The notes: generated by a model not told the origin, from the sequence alone. 43,909 nt of DNA from Bacteroidota bacterium (GCA_022711195.1 JAKLFN010000001.1:1-43909); one strand, 5' to 3'; shown: positions 1 to 8,539, numbered from the stretch's first letter. Program-made: numbers and translations.

Positions 1-63
1 CTAAGCCGGCCGGCAGCGAAAAAGGCAGTTACCAGTTGAAATATGCTGGCGGGCCTGCTGCGA

Positions 64-1779
64 TTACATCTTCGGGGGAATAAATGTCGATGAACTGGTC
101 AGGAGATAGCCGTACTTGGTCCAGATACGCTTGTCAACTGCATCGCCAAAGTGTGTGGATTCCTCCGGGAGGATCTTGTTGCTGCGTTCAGATCTCTTAT
201 CTTTTGCAAACTTACCTTTGTCTTCGATGACACGGGTATTGTTCATTGAGATCAGGGTGTACTTACATTTCATGCCATTGAACCTGACGGCAGGGTACCT
301 TGGATCCCCGCCCTTCAGGATATTCATCCATAACAGGTATTTCTCATGCTGCGGCGGTTCCATACCGCGATGCACTATGCTGTCAACAGTCCAGCCGTTG
401 TGAATCAGCCGGTCAATAGCCTGCTCATTGTAACTCTTTGAACTCTTGGCGTTCGGCTGCCGGCTGTCCCCATAACGATCACGGTAGTAGTTGACATGCT
501 TCTTAACATGCGGCTCGTAGTACTTGCAGAAAGAATCGATAAGATCATTGATCATTACGCTCTCTGTCTCTGAGGGTTTGACATAGAACTCATTGATGAT
601 ATTGTCAACAGGTGTGCGCTCACCTGTTACGAAATCCCACGTGCCGGGCTGGGCTACAGATATGAGGCAGATCTTGGCGCCCCAGTCCGGGACTATCTCC
701 AGGGGGAGGGTTGCATTACAATCCAGGTCAAAACGGGAATCATGGACGCTCAGCTTGTTGAAGTCGAATGAGGTATCCTGGGCATAATCACGGATGAAGC
801 TGTCATTACTGCTGTTATAGTAAACATGAATGCGTTCATTAATAGAATAATAGCAATCTTCAACCTTATCCGGGATCATATTCATGATCTCAATCAGGAA
901 GGTCAGAAGTGTTTGCTTATCATACTCCCTCAGGATATAGCTCATGCCAACATTATCCAGGTTATCAAAGGCATTGGCAAGGGTAAAGAGCATGCCATCC
1001 TTGCTGACAAATGGCAAAATCTGCTTTTTGAGCCGAATAGTCTCATTCCAGATATCCTTGAAAAGCTTTACGTTCTTTTCCTTGGCTGCAGGGATAAGCT
1101 CCATCTGAAGCTTAACTATCCGGTTCCAGACTGAGAGGATCGGGATCCCTGCTTCTTTTTCATAGTAATCGCCATATTCGAGTAACCATTTCTGAGCACT
1201 TGAAAAAGGCATGGAGGATACATAATGGAAGCCGTGATGCCAGGGAACAGGTGATCTCGATCTGTTCCCCCAAATCTCTTCATTACCCCGGTTTGTCGGG
1301 GATGTTTCCTGGTCATAACGCTCCTTGTCGATCGTAAGGGCCTCGTCGAGTATCTCATAGTCCACGTTGGGACCCCGAGCAGACCCCGCCCTGTCCTGAC
1401 TCAGCATCAGCAGGGCGTTTCCGTTAGCAAATGAGATGACATTGTCATACCTCATTACTTTCTCCAGGGGAGAGTGGAAATGGGCTGGTGATCTCACGCC
1501 TATTACATAATTGCCCGGATCATTCTTATCAATATGACGCTTATAACCCAGGCTCTCAAGGAATTTGAAGGTCGAAGGCAGCGTCCTTGTAAGAAGCTGA
1601 CCATACGTCTGACCTGTAACCGCTGTTATTGCCCGTGGCATGAGGCGGTTAATCATGTTGACATCCCACCCAACCAGGAAGGATTTACCTGTACCACGGC
1701 CCCATATGTCTACCTTATTTTTTGCAGATTGAATGACTGATACCTGCTGGACCTTATTGAGTCTGACGGGTTCAATCAT
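64..1779 (-). CDS. terL: Phage terminase, large subunit (packaging ATPase and nuclease)
   Basis: The protein of 571 residues drives DNA into the prohead and cuts the concatemer. Visible ATPase signatures are a Walker A motif GRGTGKS near residues 27-33, a Walker B segment YEILDEA near 141-147 with the catalytic Asp-Glu pair, and a coupling-type segment HYVSSMP near 185-191. The C-terminal RNase H-like nuclease is supported by acidic residues in VPDWGA (about 365), YYRDRYGDS (about 432-440) and HFGDAVD (about 544-550). Length is normal for the family. Its ATG overlaps the stop of the putative small subunit by 4 bases (ATGA), so the pair is probably translationally coupled. It is the last gene of the operon starting at 5222. 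On a circular map the portal operon follows, the usual order. Confidence 0.93.
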   Translation of the reverse strand: MIEPVRLNKVQQVSVIQSAKNKVDIWGRGTGKSFLVGWDVNMINRLMPRAITAVTGQTYGQLLTRTLPSTFKFLESLGYKRHIDKNDPGNYVIGVRSPAHFHSPLEKVMRYDNVISFANGNALLMLSQDRAGSARGPNVDYEILDEALTIDKERYDQETSPTNRGNEEIWGNRSRSPVPWHHGFHYVSSMPFSSAQKWLLEYGDYYEKEAGIPILSVWNRIVKLQMELIPAAKEKNVKLFKDIWNETIRLKKQILPFVSKDGMLFTLANAFDNLDNVGMSYILREYDKQTLLTFLIEIMNMIPDKVEDCYYSINERIHVYYNSSNDSFIRDYAQDTSFDFNKLSVHDSRFDLDCNATLPLEIVPDWGAKICLISVAQPGTWDFVTGERTPVDNIINEFYVKPSETESVMINDLIDSFCKYYEPHVKKHVNYYRDRYGDSRQPNAKSSKSYNEQAIDRLIHNGWTVDSIVHRGMEPPQHEKYLLWMNILKGGDPRYPAVRFNGMKCKYTLISMNNTRVIEDKGKFAKDKRSERSNKILPEESTHFGDAVDKRIWTKYGYLLTSSSTFIPPKM

Positions 1780-2363
1780 GATTCTATTATCTTTTCAGCA
1801 TCATCCTCTTCAATGTCAGTGATAAGAGCATCCGTGAATTTTTTACGAGCTGCAGGTGGAAGCTCGAGAAATGACATGAGATCAATATTCGTCGGCATGC
1901 CATTTACATTTATTGTCAGGATGAAATTATGCTGCTCAACAAGCTTCGGATCGATATCTTTTGGCGGCTTTTCTCCGATAGCTTTGATCATGACATTGTA
2001 CAATGAGGCTATTACTCTCTCAGCCTTTATATTGTGGTAATTTTTGCACCTGCGGATGCTCTCAGAAATATCGTTTATCAGCCATGTCTGCCAGAAATCA
2101 TAATTATTGTTGTGGATGGTGGGAAACAAACGCCTGGCAAGGGCGCAATCCTCATAGGCCTGGGTCCGTTTGATACCCTTATATTTTTTCATGTGTATCG
2201 CCACAGCATGCTTGGCGATCGGGTACCGGTCCATAGTACCGGCCATCGACAGGACCCTGTTAAGTAATTCCTGCTGGTCCGGCGGTAATGGTGAGTCTGC
2301 GGGATTCAAAATATGAGCTTTGATCAGCTCATACTTCGCATCTTCGAGAGCTGGTCGTGACAT
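1776..2363 (-). CDS. Putative terminase small subunit (DNA recognition)
   Basis: This 195-residue protein lies directly upstream of and overlaps terL by 4 bases, the position of the small terminase subunit. Its N-terminal half is helical and basic (YPIAKHAVAIHMKKYKGIKR, then TQAYEDCALARRLFP), consistent with a helix-turn-helix DNA-binding region. The middle contains aromatic-rich helices. The C-terminal tail is acidic (DIEEDDAEKIIES), which could contact the large subunit. I recognise no diagnostic motif, so the name rests on position, size and predicted architecture. Only one base separates it from the coiled-coil gene upstream. Confidence 0.55.
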   Translation of the reverse strand: MSRPALEDAKYELIKAHILNPADSPLPPDQQELLNRVLSMAGTMDRYPIAKHAVAIHMKKYKGIKRTQAYEDCALARRLFPTIHNNNYDFWQTWLINDISESIRRCKNYHNIKAERVIASLYNVMIKAIGEKPPKDIDPKLVEQHNFILTINVNGMPTNIDLMSFLELPPAARKKFTDALITDIEEDDAEKIIES

Positions 2364-2364
2364 A

Positions 2365-3162
2365 TTATTCCGCCTTTGCTATTTTCATCTCGAGATCTGC
2401 AATCTGCTTCTCCTTTGATTTGATACGCTTCTCGAGTCGGATACGGCGCGGACCATCCGGCAGCGGATTTTCTTCCCCGCTGTCAGGCTTTGTCTTACGG
2501 CGGTAGAGCAATTGATTCTTATCCTTTACAATAGATGCCTGCAGATTCTTTTTCAGCCTCTTCATATCTTCAACAGAGAGGGGGCTGGCCGGCTTATTTT
2601 CCGGGATTATTGCTTTTGTCTTATAGTCGCTAAAGATTACATAAAGCTCCTCCAGCCTCCCGGAGATACTCTTTATCCTCTCGACCAATTCCTTTCTTTC
2701 GCTCACAGTATCGCTGTCATTATCCTCTCCCAGTTCCCGCAGATCCTTGTGGGCAATACCTCGTTCGTTGTAAAGCGAGGAATATTCCATGATGACCTTT
2801 TTAACATCCTCAGGATAGTCATCGATGCTTTCTGTCTTTCCAATAAGACTGAGCCGGTCACTGGTCTCCGGGACAGGATCTTCCGTTTTCTTATTCACCT
2901 GTTTTTCCTTCTCCATTTTTTGCTTTTCCGACTTTTTCCTACCAGCAGCTGCTGGAGGAGGTACAGCACGAAGCCCTATCTCCTTGCTCAGAAGGTATGC
3001 AAGCTTTTCAGCCCTGGTCTTTGAGCTGCCCTTCATGAGCTTACTCAGCACTTTGTGCCTTTTTGTTCCTGTCTCCTGGAGGAGCTCAAGCCCCTCTTCA
3101 TAATCCTGTGGTGAGTTAAACCACTGCGCGATTTTTGTTTTTATGTCCATATCATAGTTCAT
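2365..3162 (-). CDS. Hypothetical coiled-coil protein with an N-terminal PxDYxEGxEL domain
   Basis: The 265-residue protein has three parts. Residues about 10-65 (WFNSPQDYEEGLELL through a Leu-rich helix) form a small domain that closely resembles the C-terminus of the Stealth-type enzyme encoded just upstream. Residues about 70-105 are a low-complexity Pro/Ala/Lys/Glu linker. The remainder is strongly charged and predicted coiled coil, ending in long helices rich in Lys and Glu (EKRIKSKEKQIADLEMKIAKAE). It overlaps the Stealth gene by 11 bases and sits one base from the putative small terminase gene. It could be a packaging accessory factor or scaffold for the sugar enzymes. I do not recognise a named family. 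Confidence 0.8.
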   Translation of the reverse strand: MNYDMDIKTKIAQWFNSPQDYEEGLELLQETGTKRHKVLSKLMKGSSKTRAEKLAYLLSKEIGLRAVPPPAAAGRKKSEKQKMEKEKQVNKKTEDPVPETSDRLSLIGKTESIDDYPEDVKKVIMEYSSLYNERGIAHKDLRELGEDNDSDTVSERKELVERIKSISGRLEELYVIFSDYKTKAIIPENKPASPLSVEDMKRLKKNLQASIVKDKNQLLYRRKTKPDSGEENPLPDGPRRIRLEKRIKSKEKQIADLEMKIAKAE

Positions 3163-4084
3163 TTAGTAATTCCTGCATCTGGTGTTCAAGCTTCATCTTC
3201 CGGGCGGTAGTTTCGCTTTTCTCCAAAAATTTCTTGATCTTCCTCGATTTTCCATAACGGTTGAAGAGTTCAATGCCCTCATGGTAATCTCTCGGACCTT
3301 TGAGCCAGGTCAGTACTTCAATAAACCCGTTATTGGTCCCTTCAGATTCGTACTGTGAAGGCTGCGGGTATGTGTCAAAGATCCACTGTTTGAAAGCTGC
3401 ATTGAGGCCCGAATCATTGACGGCCACAAAACGACTATTCCTGCATCGCCGGCTTATATCCTTTAAAGTCATCTTTTTGAAGATCGTCACCTTTTCGCCA
3501 TTAAGCCTGTGCCCTGAATTCCCATGCACAACATTGGCATACATGCTTTTCATCGTATAGCCAATGTTGACCTCAAAATCGAATTGTGAAATAGCTCGGG
3601 AAAACAGCTTCTTATTGATGACAAGCGGAGTGTGACAATCATAATGCAGTGTCGTGAAGCCTTTCGAGAGAAGAACGTTTTTTGTTCTCCAGAGCCGACC
3701 TCTCCAAAACGATTGTTGAAAATACTTCTCGGGGTACCTGGTGAGATCTCCCTTGTGGTACGGAGGAATGTCGATGGCCCGAACCGGTTTGTTGATCAAA
3801 TGATCATCGTTAATAAAAAGAAATTCTTCCGTGAGATCCTTCTCCTGGCACACCCTTAAGACTTTTCTTGCAATATTGCCGTCAGCATTACGAATGAGCT
3901 GATCTTCATAAGGTATGTGAATGACATTTTTAAGCCAGTCCGGTTTTATGCCAACAACGTATATATGCCGGTAATCCCTCAGGTTCTTCTCCAGGGCCCT
4001 GAGTGAGAAGCGGATCTCATTGTTATGCCACTTGCTTCCTGTTCCAAGCACGTAAACCACATCTATTTTACTGAGGCCTTCCAT
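3152..4084 (-). CDS. Stealth-type sugar-phosphate transferase, phage-encoded
   Basis: The 310-residue product matches the conserved region 2 pattern of Stealth proteins (hexose-1-phosphoryl transferases of capsule synthesis). It starts with VVYVLGTGSKW, then NNEIRFSLR (about 21-29), HIYVVGIKPDWL, and the acidic catalytic-type segment FLFINDDH (about 88-95). A later HYDCHTPLVINKKLF segment resembles the histidine-containing third conserved region. About 55 C-terminal residues (LTWLKGPRDYHEGIELF and following) form an extra domain shared with the next gene. It overlaps the upstream glycosyltransferase by 17 bases. The likely role is adding a sugar phosphate to host surface polysaccharide or to a virion protein. 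The acceptor cannot be read from sequence. Confidence 0.78.
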   Translation of the reverse strand: MEGLSKIDVVYVLGTGSKWHNNEIRFSLRALEKNLRDYRHIYVVGIKPDWLKNVIHIPYEDQLIRNADGNIARKVLRVCQEKDLTEEFLFINDDHLINKPVRAIDIPPYHKGDLTRYPEKYFQQSFWRGRLWRTKNVLLSKGFTTLHYDCHTPLVINKKLFSRAISQFDFEVNIGYTMKSMYANVVHGNSGHRLNGEKVTIFKKMTLKDISRRCRNSRFVAVNDSGLNAAFKQWIFDTYPQPSQYESEGTNNGFIEVLTWLKGPRDYHEGIELFNRYGKSRKIKKFLEKSETTARKMKLEHQMQELLNEL

Positions 4085-5222
4085 TTAATCCCGTATTGCC
4101 AATTTGAGTTAAAATCATATCTAACCACTGCTGCTTCTTCACAACCTGGGTAAGCCTTGAAATGAAATGATAGTCTCCCTGTTTAATAAGCGGAAAAGAA
4201 ACTTTGTGTTTGTGTTTCGCATGCCATATAAAGCATGGCATCCCTATGTCTTTTTTCACTATCCTTTTCGTAGAGAAATTATCCTTTGAAGGAATGACCC
4301 TGCCTGTCGGCCATATCATTTTCATAAAATAGATTGTATTATCATCGGCCAATCTCTCAATGAGTTGCTGATATACCGATGGACCATTCAGGTAATCATC
4401 ATCATCGAGTATGTGGATCCATCCCCCTTTCACCTGGGCTAAAAGACTGTTCAGATAGCCGTTCCAGGGAGCCGTTTGGGCAGCTGTCCGCGCAATCTTT
4501 TTTACCATAACCGGTTCAATGCCATATTTTCTTACATATTGAGCCGTGTTGTCATCATCGGCGCTGACCAATATGTTAACGTCCTTGAATGTTTGCCCTC
4601 TCACAGAATCTATGCATCTTTTGAATAAATCTTCCCTGTTAGAGGTCCTGATTAATACATTTATCGTCTGGTCCATCAGGTGAGCCTTGAATTTTTTGCC
4701 TTCCACAAATCTGTAATAATGGAACAGATAGATCCCCCGCATCAGCCGGATCTTAATGCCATGCCCGAGCAGCTGGTTTGTTATCTGCGTATCTACTCCA
4801 AGCAGGTTTGCCCCGTCACATACTTTGAGCAACTGAGGCCTGATCAGGCTCCATGTACTCTTTTTAATGCACATCAGATGCCCTGATATGTGACTGTTGA
4901 TCTCTTTAACCTGGAGGTGTGTCTTTTCATAAATCTCATGGGAATGATTGCGATGATAAGTTATTGAATCACTCTCCTGGTTAATGCCCTTTGGAACCAT
5001 ATATGAATACGCACTACGGGAAGAATAACAGGTAAACATCCCGGTGTCGGGGTATTTATCAATATACTCCTGGATCTGGTGTCCGAAATTATTCTCAAAG
5101 AAAAAGGTGTCTCCATCGAGAAAGCAAGCCCAGTCATTATCATATGGTACCAGGTTCATATAATCATCATAGGCCCGAAAAAGCTTTTTCTCGAAACTGT
5201 ATGGTGTAAAAAAGTAAATCAT
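4068..5222 (-). CDS. Two-domain glycosyltransferase
   Basis: A 384-residue protein made of two GT-A-like halves. The N-terminal half (1 to about 175) has WACFLDGDTFF (DxD-type metal site, about 31-41), HISGHLMCIKKSTW and GVDTQITNQLLGHGIKI, as in nucleotide-sugar transferases of phages. The C-terminal half starts at MDQTINVLIRTSNR (about 183), carries SADDDNT (about 220-226) and ILDDDDYL (about 271-278), and is a family-2-type glycosyltransferase. It is the first gene of an operon that ends with the terminases, preceded by late promoter 5227-5262, whose -7 box ends 5 bases before this ATG. It follows a terminator, so its transcription is separate from the capsid genes. Substrate and acceptor are unknown. 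Confidence 0.82.
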   Translation of the reverse strand: MIYFFTPYSFEKKLFRAYDDYMNLVPYDNDWACFLDGDTFFFENNFGHQIQEYIDKYPDTGMFTCYSSRSAYSYMVPKGINQESDSITYHRNHSHEIYEKTHLQVKEINSHISGHLMCIKKSTWSLIRPQLLKVCDGANLLGVDTQITNQLLGHGIKIRLMRGIYLFHYYRFVEGKKFKAHLMDQTINVLIRTSNREDLFKRCIDSVRGQTFKDVNILVSADDDNTAQYVRKYGIEPVMVKKIARTAAQTAPWNGYLNSLLAQVKGGWIHILDDDDYLNGPSVYQQLIERLADDNTIYFMKMIWPTGRVIPSKDNFSTKRIVKKDIGMPCFIWHAKHKHKVSFPLIKQGDYHFISRLTQVVKKQQWLDMILTQIGNTGLNGRPQ

Positions 5223-5226
5223 GCTT

Positions 5227-5262
5227 CAAACTTAAAGGCAGTAAAACAGGCAAAAAAGGACA
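5227..5262 (-). promoter_or_regulatory. Late promoter of the glycosyltransferase-terminase operon
   Basis: On the minus strand TGTCCTTTT begins at 5262, followed after 19 bases by TAAGTTTG (5234-5227), an exact TAnnTTTG Bacteroidota -7 box. The same arrangement occurs before the other late units. The box ends 5 bases before the ATG at 5222, predicting a leaderless or nearly leaderless mRNA. Confidence 0.8.
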
Positions 5263-5263
5263 C

Positions 5264-5299
5264 AAAAAACCCGCCCGGAGTATAATAGTGCCGGGCGGG
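5264..5299 (-). terminator. Rho-independent terminator after the capsid operon
   Basis: Arms CCGGGCGGG (5291-5299) and CCCGCCCGG (5270-5278) form a perfect 9-bp GC stem with a 12-base loop. On the minus strand the stem is followed by TTTTTT. It lies 32 bases beyond the stop at 5331 and just upstream of the next late promoter. Confidence 0.88.
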
Positions 5300-5330
5300 C
5301 GGGTTAGTATTAACGGAATCGAAGGGAGGT

Positions 5331-5876
5331 TTATCCTGATGACTCTCCGAGAAGGGTAGTGGTGTCACCCGCATACACCCTCGGGGTGTTTGTCTTGTAT
5401 TTGAAAGTCAGGCTCGCTCCTTTACGGTCGGAGCTGGCCTTTCCTGTTCCTACCTCACCAGATACCATGTGAGCAGCTCTCTTGGCGTCGCCGAGCAGGT
5501 ACCACTGATCTTCACTGTCCTGGACGATGAAGAAAAGGTTCTCGTTTTTCGCAGCTGCGACAAATCCGAGAAGTTTCTTCTTGAGCCCGGGATTAAAGAT
5601 CGTCAGTTCCATTTCGAACGACATGCCATCCTGTTCTCCAACGGGGTTGATCTTGAGTTCACTGGTGTCATCGGTCGAGTAGAATGTGAAAGCGTTTTTC
5701 CCCGCTTTCATCACCAGGTCGCCGACCCATTGTCCATAGTCTTCAACATCCTCAGGGTTAACAGGGGCCGTCGGCCAGGTTGCAACATCGGACCAGAGCC
5801 CGAATATGCAGGTCTGAGCCAGACCTCCCATGTTTTCCCCGTTGGGGAGATTTTTGTCAATGTTTACAAAATCCAT
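5331..5876 (-). CDS. Structural protein downstream of the capsid gene (paralogue of 8573-9022)
   Basis: A 181-residue protein encoded immediately after the major capsid gene and before a terminator. The C-terminal half, with DSEDQWYLLG, then GKASSDRKGASLTFKY, aligns well with the product of 8573-9022 (NDQWWLTG, GKAASDRNGSTLTI), so the two are paralogues. The pattern DQWxLxG plus GKAxSDRxGxxLT recurs in small structural proteins of Bacteroidota phages. Position suggests a head decoration, head-tail or tail-tube component. I cannot decide which from sequence alone. The acidic, beta-rich composition without membrane segments or coiled coils fits a virion protein. Confidence 0.75.
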   Translation of the reverse strand: MDFVNIDKNLPNGENMGGLAQTCIFGLWSDVATWPTAPVNPEDVEDYGQWVGDLVMKAGKNAFTFYSTDDTSELKINPVGEQDGMSFEMELTIFNPGLKKKLLGFVAAAKNENLFFIVQDSEDQWYLLGDAKRAAHMVSGEVGTGKASSDRKGASLTFKYKTNTPRVYAGDTTTLLGESSG

Positions 5877-5898
5877 AGCTTTTCAGATTTAGATTAAA

Positions 5899-6894
5899 CT
5901 ATTCCGAACCTGAGCCTGATCCTGTAGCTGACAGATCGTTTACTGCAAATTCTCTCTCATGTACAGATACAAATTGGCATCCCCATACATACTTCATCGC
6001 CATTGTGAAGAGGTACGGGTTGCCGCTTTCAAATGCCTTCATGGCCTTGAGGTCAGCGATATTGTCGGTACCATACACCATGTTTTCCCTGGTGGTAAGA
6101 ATAACCCTCTGGCTTCCTGCCGGCATGGCAGCGCTGCGAATCAGGTTAACCCTTCCGTTTGTGCCCTCGAGCTTCATCTGCCCGGAAGCGTCAACGAAAG
6201 GAGGAGCGTCATGCTCGTCGCGGTACCAGTTGTCATAATGGTCGGCAACGTCGAGTGAGATCCACATGTTCAGATTCCTGTTCCGCAGGGCGGCATGGCG
6301 GCTGCGGTACATGTCGAGCAGGTACTCGCCTGCATTCGATCTGCTTATGGCGGCGTCACCGACATACAGGTTTTTAGCTGCTGCCGAGATGTTGCCTTTA
6401 ACCACGTCAGCATCAATTACGGCATTCCAGCTGTCGAATGAGTCCGTGAGGGCCTTCTTAAGGGCTGAGCTGTCATACTTCGCAGTGAAAAGAGCGTAAA
6501 AAAGCTCCTCAGATGCAAGGTTGATACCATTCTGAATGATCCAGAGCTCGAAGGGGTGCTTCTGAGCCCACATGTTGCCGGCAACTTCGGCAATGAAACT
6601 CCGGCGGTACCTCTCGGGCTCGTCGGCGAGTTCGGCGACGATCGGGTAGACCGTCAGCGTCCTCGGCACTATGGTTCCGACAGAAACATTGCCGGTGAAA
6701 GTACCATCGTACTTCTTACTTATGCTTCCGTGCTCAACCTTACCGAGCTTGATGGAATCTTTAACACCAAAAATGGGCTGGCAGTTTGCCAGTACTTCAG
6801 CCACTGCCATCATGTTCAGGGGCTTCAGCATATTGGCGTATTTTACCGCCGTGTTGTTGACGTCGGTAATGTTAATAGGTTTTGTGTAATCCAC
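5899..6894 (-). CDS. Major capsid protein, HK97-like
   Basis: A 331-residue protein encoded after an S49 protease and a scaffold-like gene, the standard capsid order. Features typical of Bacteroidota phage capsid proteins include a helical N-terminal arm, LWIIQNGINLASEELFYALF, the NISAAAKNLYVGD segment, and near the C-terminus VILTTRENMVYGTDN followed by YLFTMAMKYVWGCQFV. The tail is Gly/Ser rich. The first codon is GTG (6892-6894). I see no in-frame ATG that would preserve the N-terminal arm. It should assemble the icosahedral shell with the portal and be matured by the upstream protease. Confidence 0.85.
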   Translation of the reverse strand: MDYTKPINITDVNNTAVKYANMLKPLNMMAVAEVLANCQPIFGVKDSIKLGKVEHGSISKKYDGTFTGNVSVGTIVPRTLTVYPIVAELADEPERYRRSFIAEVAGNMWAQKHPFELWIIQNGINLASEELFYALFTAKYDSSALKKALTDSFDSWNAVIDADVVKGNISAAAKNLYVGDAAISRSNAGEYLLDMYRSRHAALRNRNLNMWISLDVADHYDNWYRDEHDAPPFVDASGQMKLEGTNGRVNLIRSAAMPAGSQRVILTTRENMVYGTDNIADLKAMKAFESGNPYLFTMAMKYVWGCQFVSVHEREFAVNDLSATGSGSGSE

Positions 6895-6908
6895 GGCTGT
6901 AGTTTTAT

Positions 6909-7535
6909 TTAGTTAGGAAAATTGTGCCTGATGTACTCGTTGACTTCATCCTTCCCGTCGATCTTTGAGTCGGTCTTACCGTCTTCACCGAGGTTCTGAG
7001 CAGGATCAACAGCCGGCTTGGCTGCAAGCTTCACGCGGATAGCTTCCACCTTGTCGGCCGGTGTGGCGGCTTCCTTAACGGTAGCGTCCAGATCGTCCAT
7101 CGCTGTTACAGCGTCGGACAGCGCCTTATCTGCCGCCTCCTTCAGGCGGGTTGTTTCAGCAAGGCCAGATTCAGCAGCAGTCTTCTCGTCCTGAAGCTTT
7201 TTCAGCTCAGCCTCGAGGGTGTTCAGCTGCTCTTCGTTAAGTGTTACAGATCCGTCATCGGCGGCCTGCAGCTCCTTAACCCCAAGTACGGCGCAAAGGA
7301 GCGCCAGAGTTAGAATTTTTGGCATTTCAGTTTGAATTTGATTATTAGTATTTTCGTTCTCTTCGCTCAAAAGCTTTTCAAATTTCGATATGAAGTCTTC
7401 GCCATACTCCTCGCGGATCCGTGCGAGCTCACCTGCTTCAACATCGAGATGTCCGTCAGATCCAAGCTTCCAGGGCTTGTCTGTGCCCAAAAGCTTGTTG
7501 ATGATCTGTTTCAGTTTACCAGCCTTCTTTTCCAT
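6909..7535 (-). CDS. Putative capsid scaffolding protein
   Basis: The 208-residue product lies between the S49 protease and the major capsid gene, where scaffolds are found. Residues 1-60 are basic then acidic (KLKQIINKLLGTDKPW). From residue 71 a hydrophobic helix MPKILTLALLCAVLG is followed by a long Ala/Glu/Lys/Leu coiled coil (about 95-155) and a charged Pro/Asp tail, as in internal scaffolds. An in-frame ATG at 7325 starts exactly at MPKILTL, so a shorter product could also be made, as with nested scaffold genes in other phages. That second start is an inference. Confidence 0.68.
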   Translation of the reverse strand: MEKKAGKLKQIINKLLGTDKPWKLGSDGHLDVEAGELARIREEYGEDFISKFEKLLSEENENTNNQIQTEMPKILTLALLCAVLGVKELQAADDGSVTLNEEQLNTLEAELKKLQDEKTAAESGLAETTRLKEAADKALSDAVTAMDDLDATVKEAATPADKVEAIRVKLAAKPAVDPAQNLGEDGKTDSKIDGKDEVNEYIRHNFPN

Positions 7536-7537
7536 GA

Positions 7538-8497
7538 CTATTCGTTAAATATTTTTCTTACTTCTGCAAGCCCTTTTGCCAGGGATATCGCCCGGTCCAG
7601 GTCAGCAACCTCGTCGATCAGACCGACTGTCTTTGCACTTAACTCCGGTTTTTTCTGGTTGTCAGCATAAAACATCCGCCCGTTAAGGATCCCTTCAACC
7701 TTCAGGTCAAGCTTGGATCCCCGGGCCGACTTAACAGCATTCTGGAAGCCGATCGCCAGGGGCGACAGCTCCTCTTCTTTTATAAGGTCATATTCCCCTT
7801 TCAGGGCTCTCTCGAAGGGAAGGTTTTTGTGTGTGCTCTCCGGAGCGTAAATTTTGTGGAATACATATCCCTCCTTCTCGTAGTAGGGCTGAACATCCCA
7901 CCACTGCATCATGACGCCGATCGAGCCGAACTCGGATGATACATTATTATTTGCGATAATGCGGTCGCAGTGAGCAGCTACATAATATGCAGCCGAGGCG
8001 CAGAGATCCGCGCTTGCAATAACCGGTTTGTTGTATGTGTTCTGTACTTTTTTGATTGCTTCGAGCAGAGGAGGTATGGAATCAACGGATCCGCCCCCGG
8101 AGTCGATGTCGAGCACTACCGCATCAATCTTTTTTGAAGCTGCTGCCTGCACCATAAAGCCGGCAATCTCCTCGGTACCGTACTGGCACATGGTTCCATA
8201 TTTTACCATTACCGATTTAAGAGGTACCAGGGCAACGCTTCCTTCAGGAGCATCATCATATTTCGAGAATACTGAAGCTGCCGATGCATGAGTACCGCAT
8301 ATAATCGGAAATTTAGCCCTCGACTGCGACTCTTCCAGGTTTGTTGTTTGGTCACCGCGCCAGTCACGGGCGTCTCCCATTGACTTGCCCTGGAACAGGT
8401 TGCCCAGGAGCGGAGCGAGAGACAGAGCATAAGACCAGTGGATAAACCACTTGCCTTTAAGGATTTGACGGTAGAGATATAATGAGTTTACGTCCAT
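7538..8497 (-). CDS. Prohead maturation protease, S49 (SppA/ClpP-fold) peptidase
   Basis: The protein (319 residues from the ATG at 8497) has the S49 core: LDIDSGGGSV oxyanion segment (about 131-137), the nucleophile context DLCASAAYYVAAHCD with the catalytic Ser near residue 168, and NNVSSEFGSIGVMM. The C-terminal GRMFYADNQ and TVGLIDEV segments are also typical. In this position it is the protease that trims scaffold and capsid during head maturation. The reading frame is open to a TTG at 8506, but that codon lies inside the promoter -7 box, so the ATG at 8497 is the better start. It is followed within 3 bases by the scaffold gene. Confidence 0.9.
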   Translation of the reverse strand: MDVNSLYLYRQILKGKWFIHWSYALSLAPLLGNLFQGKSMGDARDWRGDQTTNLEESQSRAKFPIICGTHASAASVFSKYDDAPEGSVALVPLKSVMVKYGTMCQYGTEEIAGFMVQAAASKKIDAVVLDIDSGGGSVDSIPPLLEAIKKVQNTYNKPVIASADLCASAAYYVAAHCDRIIANNNVSSEFGSIGVMMQWWDVQPYYEKEGYVFHKIYAPESTHKNLPFERALKGEYDLIKEEELSPLAIGFQNAVKSARGSKLDLKVEGILNGRMFYADNQKKPELSAKTVGLIDEVADLDRAISLAKGLAEVRKIFNE

Positions 8498-8503
8498 TTC
8501 CCG

Positions 8504-8539
8504 CAAGTTTAAAGCTTGCTGGGGGCAGTAAAAAGGACA
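8504..8539 (-). promoter_or_regulatory. Late promoter of the capsid operon
   Basis: Minus strand TGTCCTTTT starts at 8539, then after 19 bases TAAACTTG (8511-8504), one mismatch from TAnnTTTG. Same spacing as the other late promoters. The box ends 7 bases from the ATG at 8497, so the leader is only a few bases long. Confidence 0.72.

Noticed and set aside
3..83. Plus-strand frame entering from the left edge and ending at 83, which reads like a protein C-terminus.
   Set aside because: It overlaps the terminase 3' end. If the ends are joined, the frame has a stop at 43891-43893 and no ATG, leaving about 30 codons. It would only be real if the window is a fragment with other sequence to the left.
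1116..1358. Minus-strand frame inside the terminase gene.
   Set aside because: It is the shadow of terL in another frame with Arg/Ser-rich content and no support.
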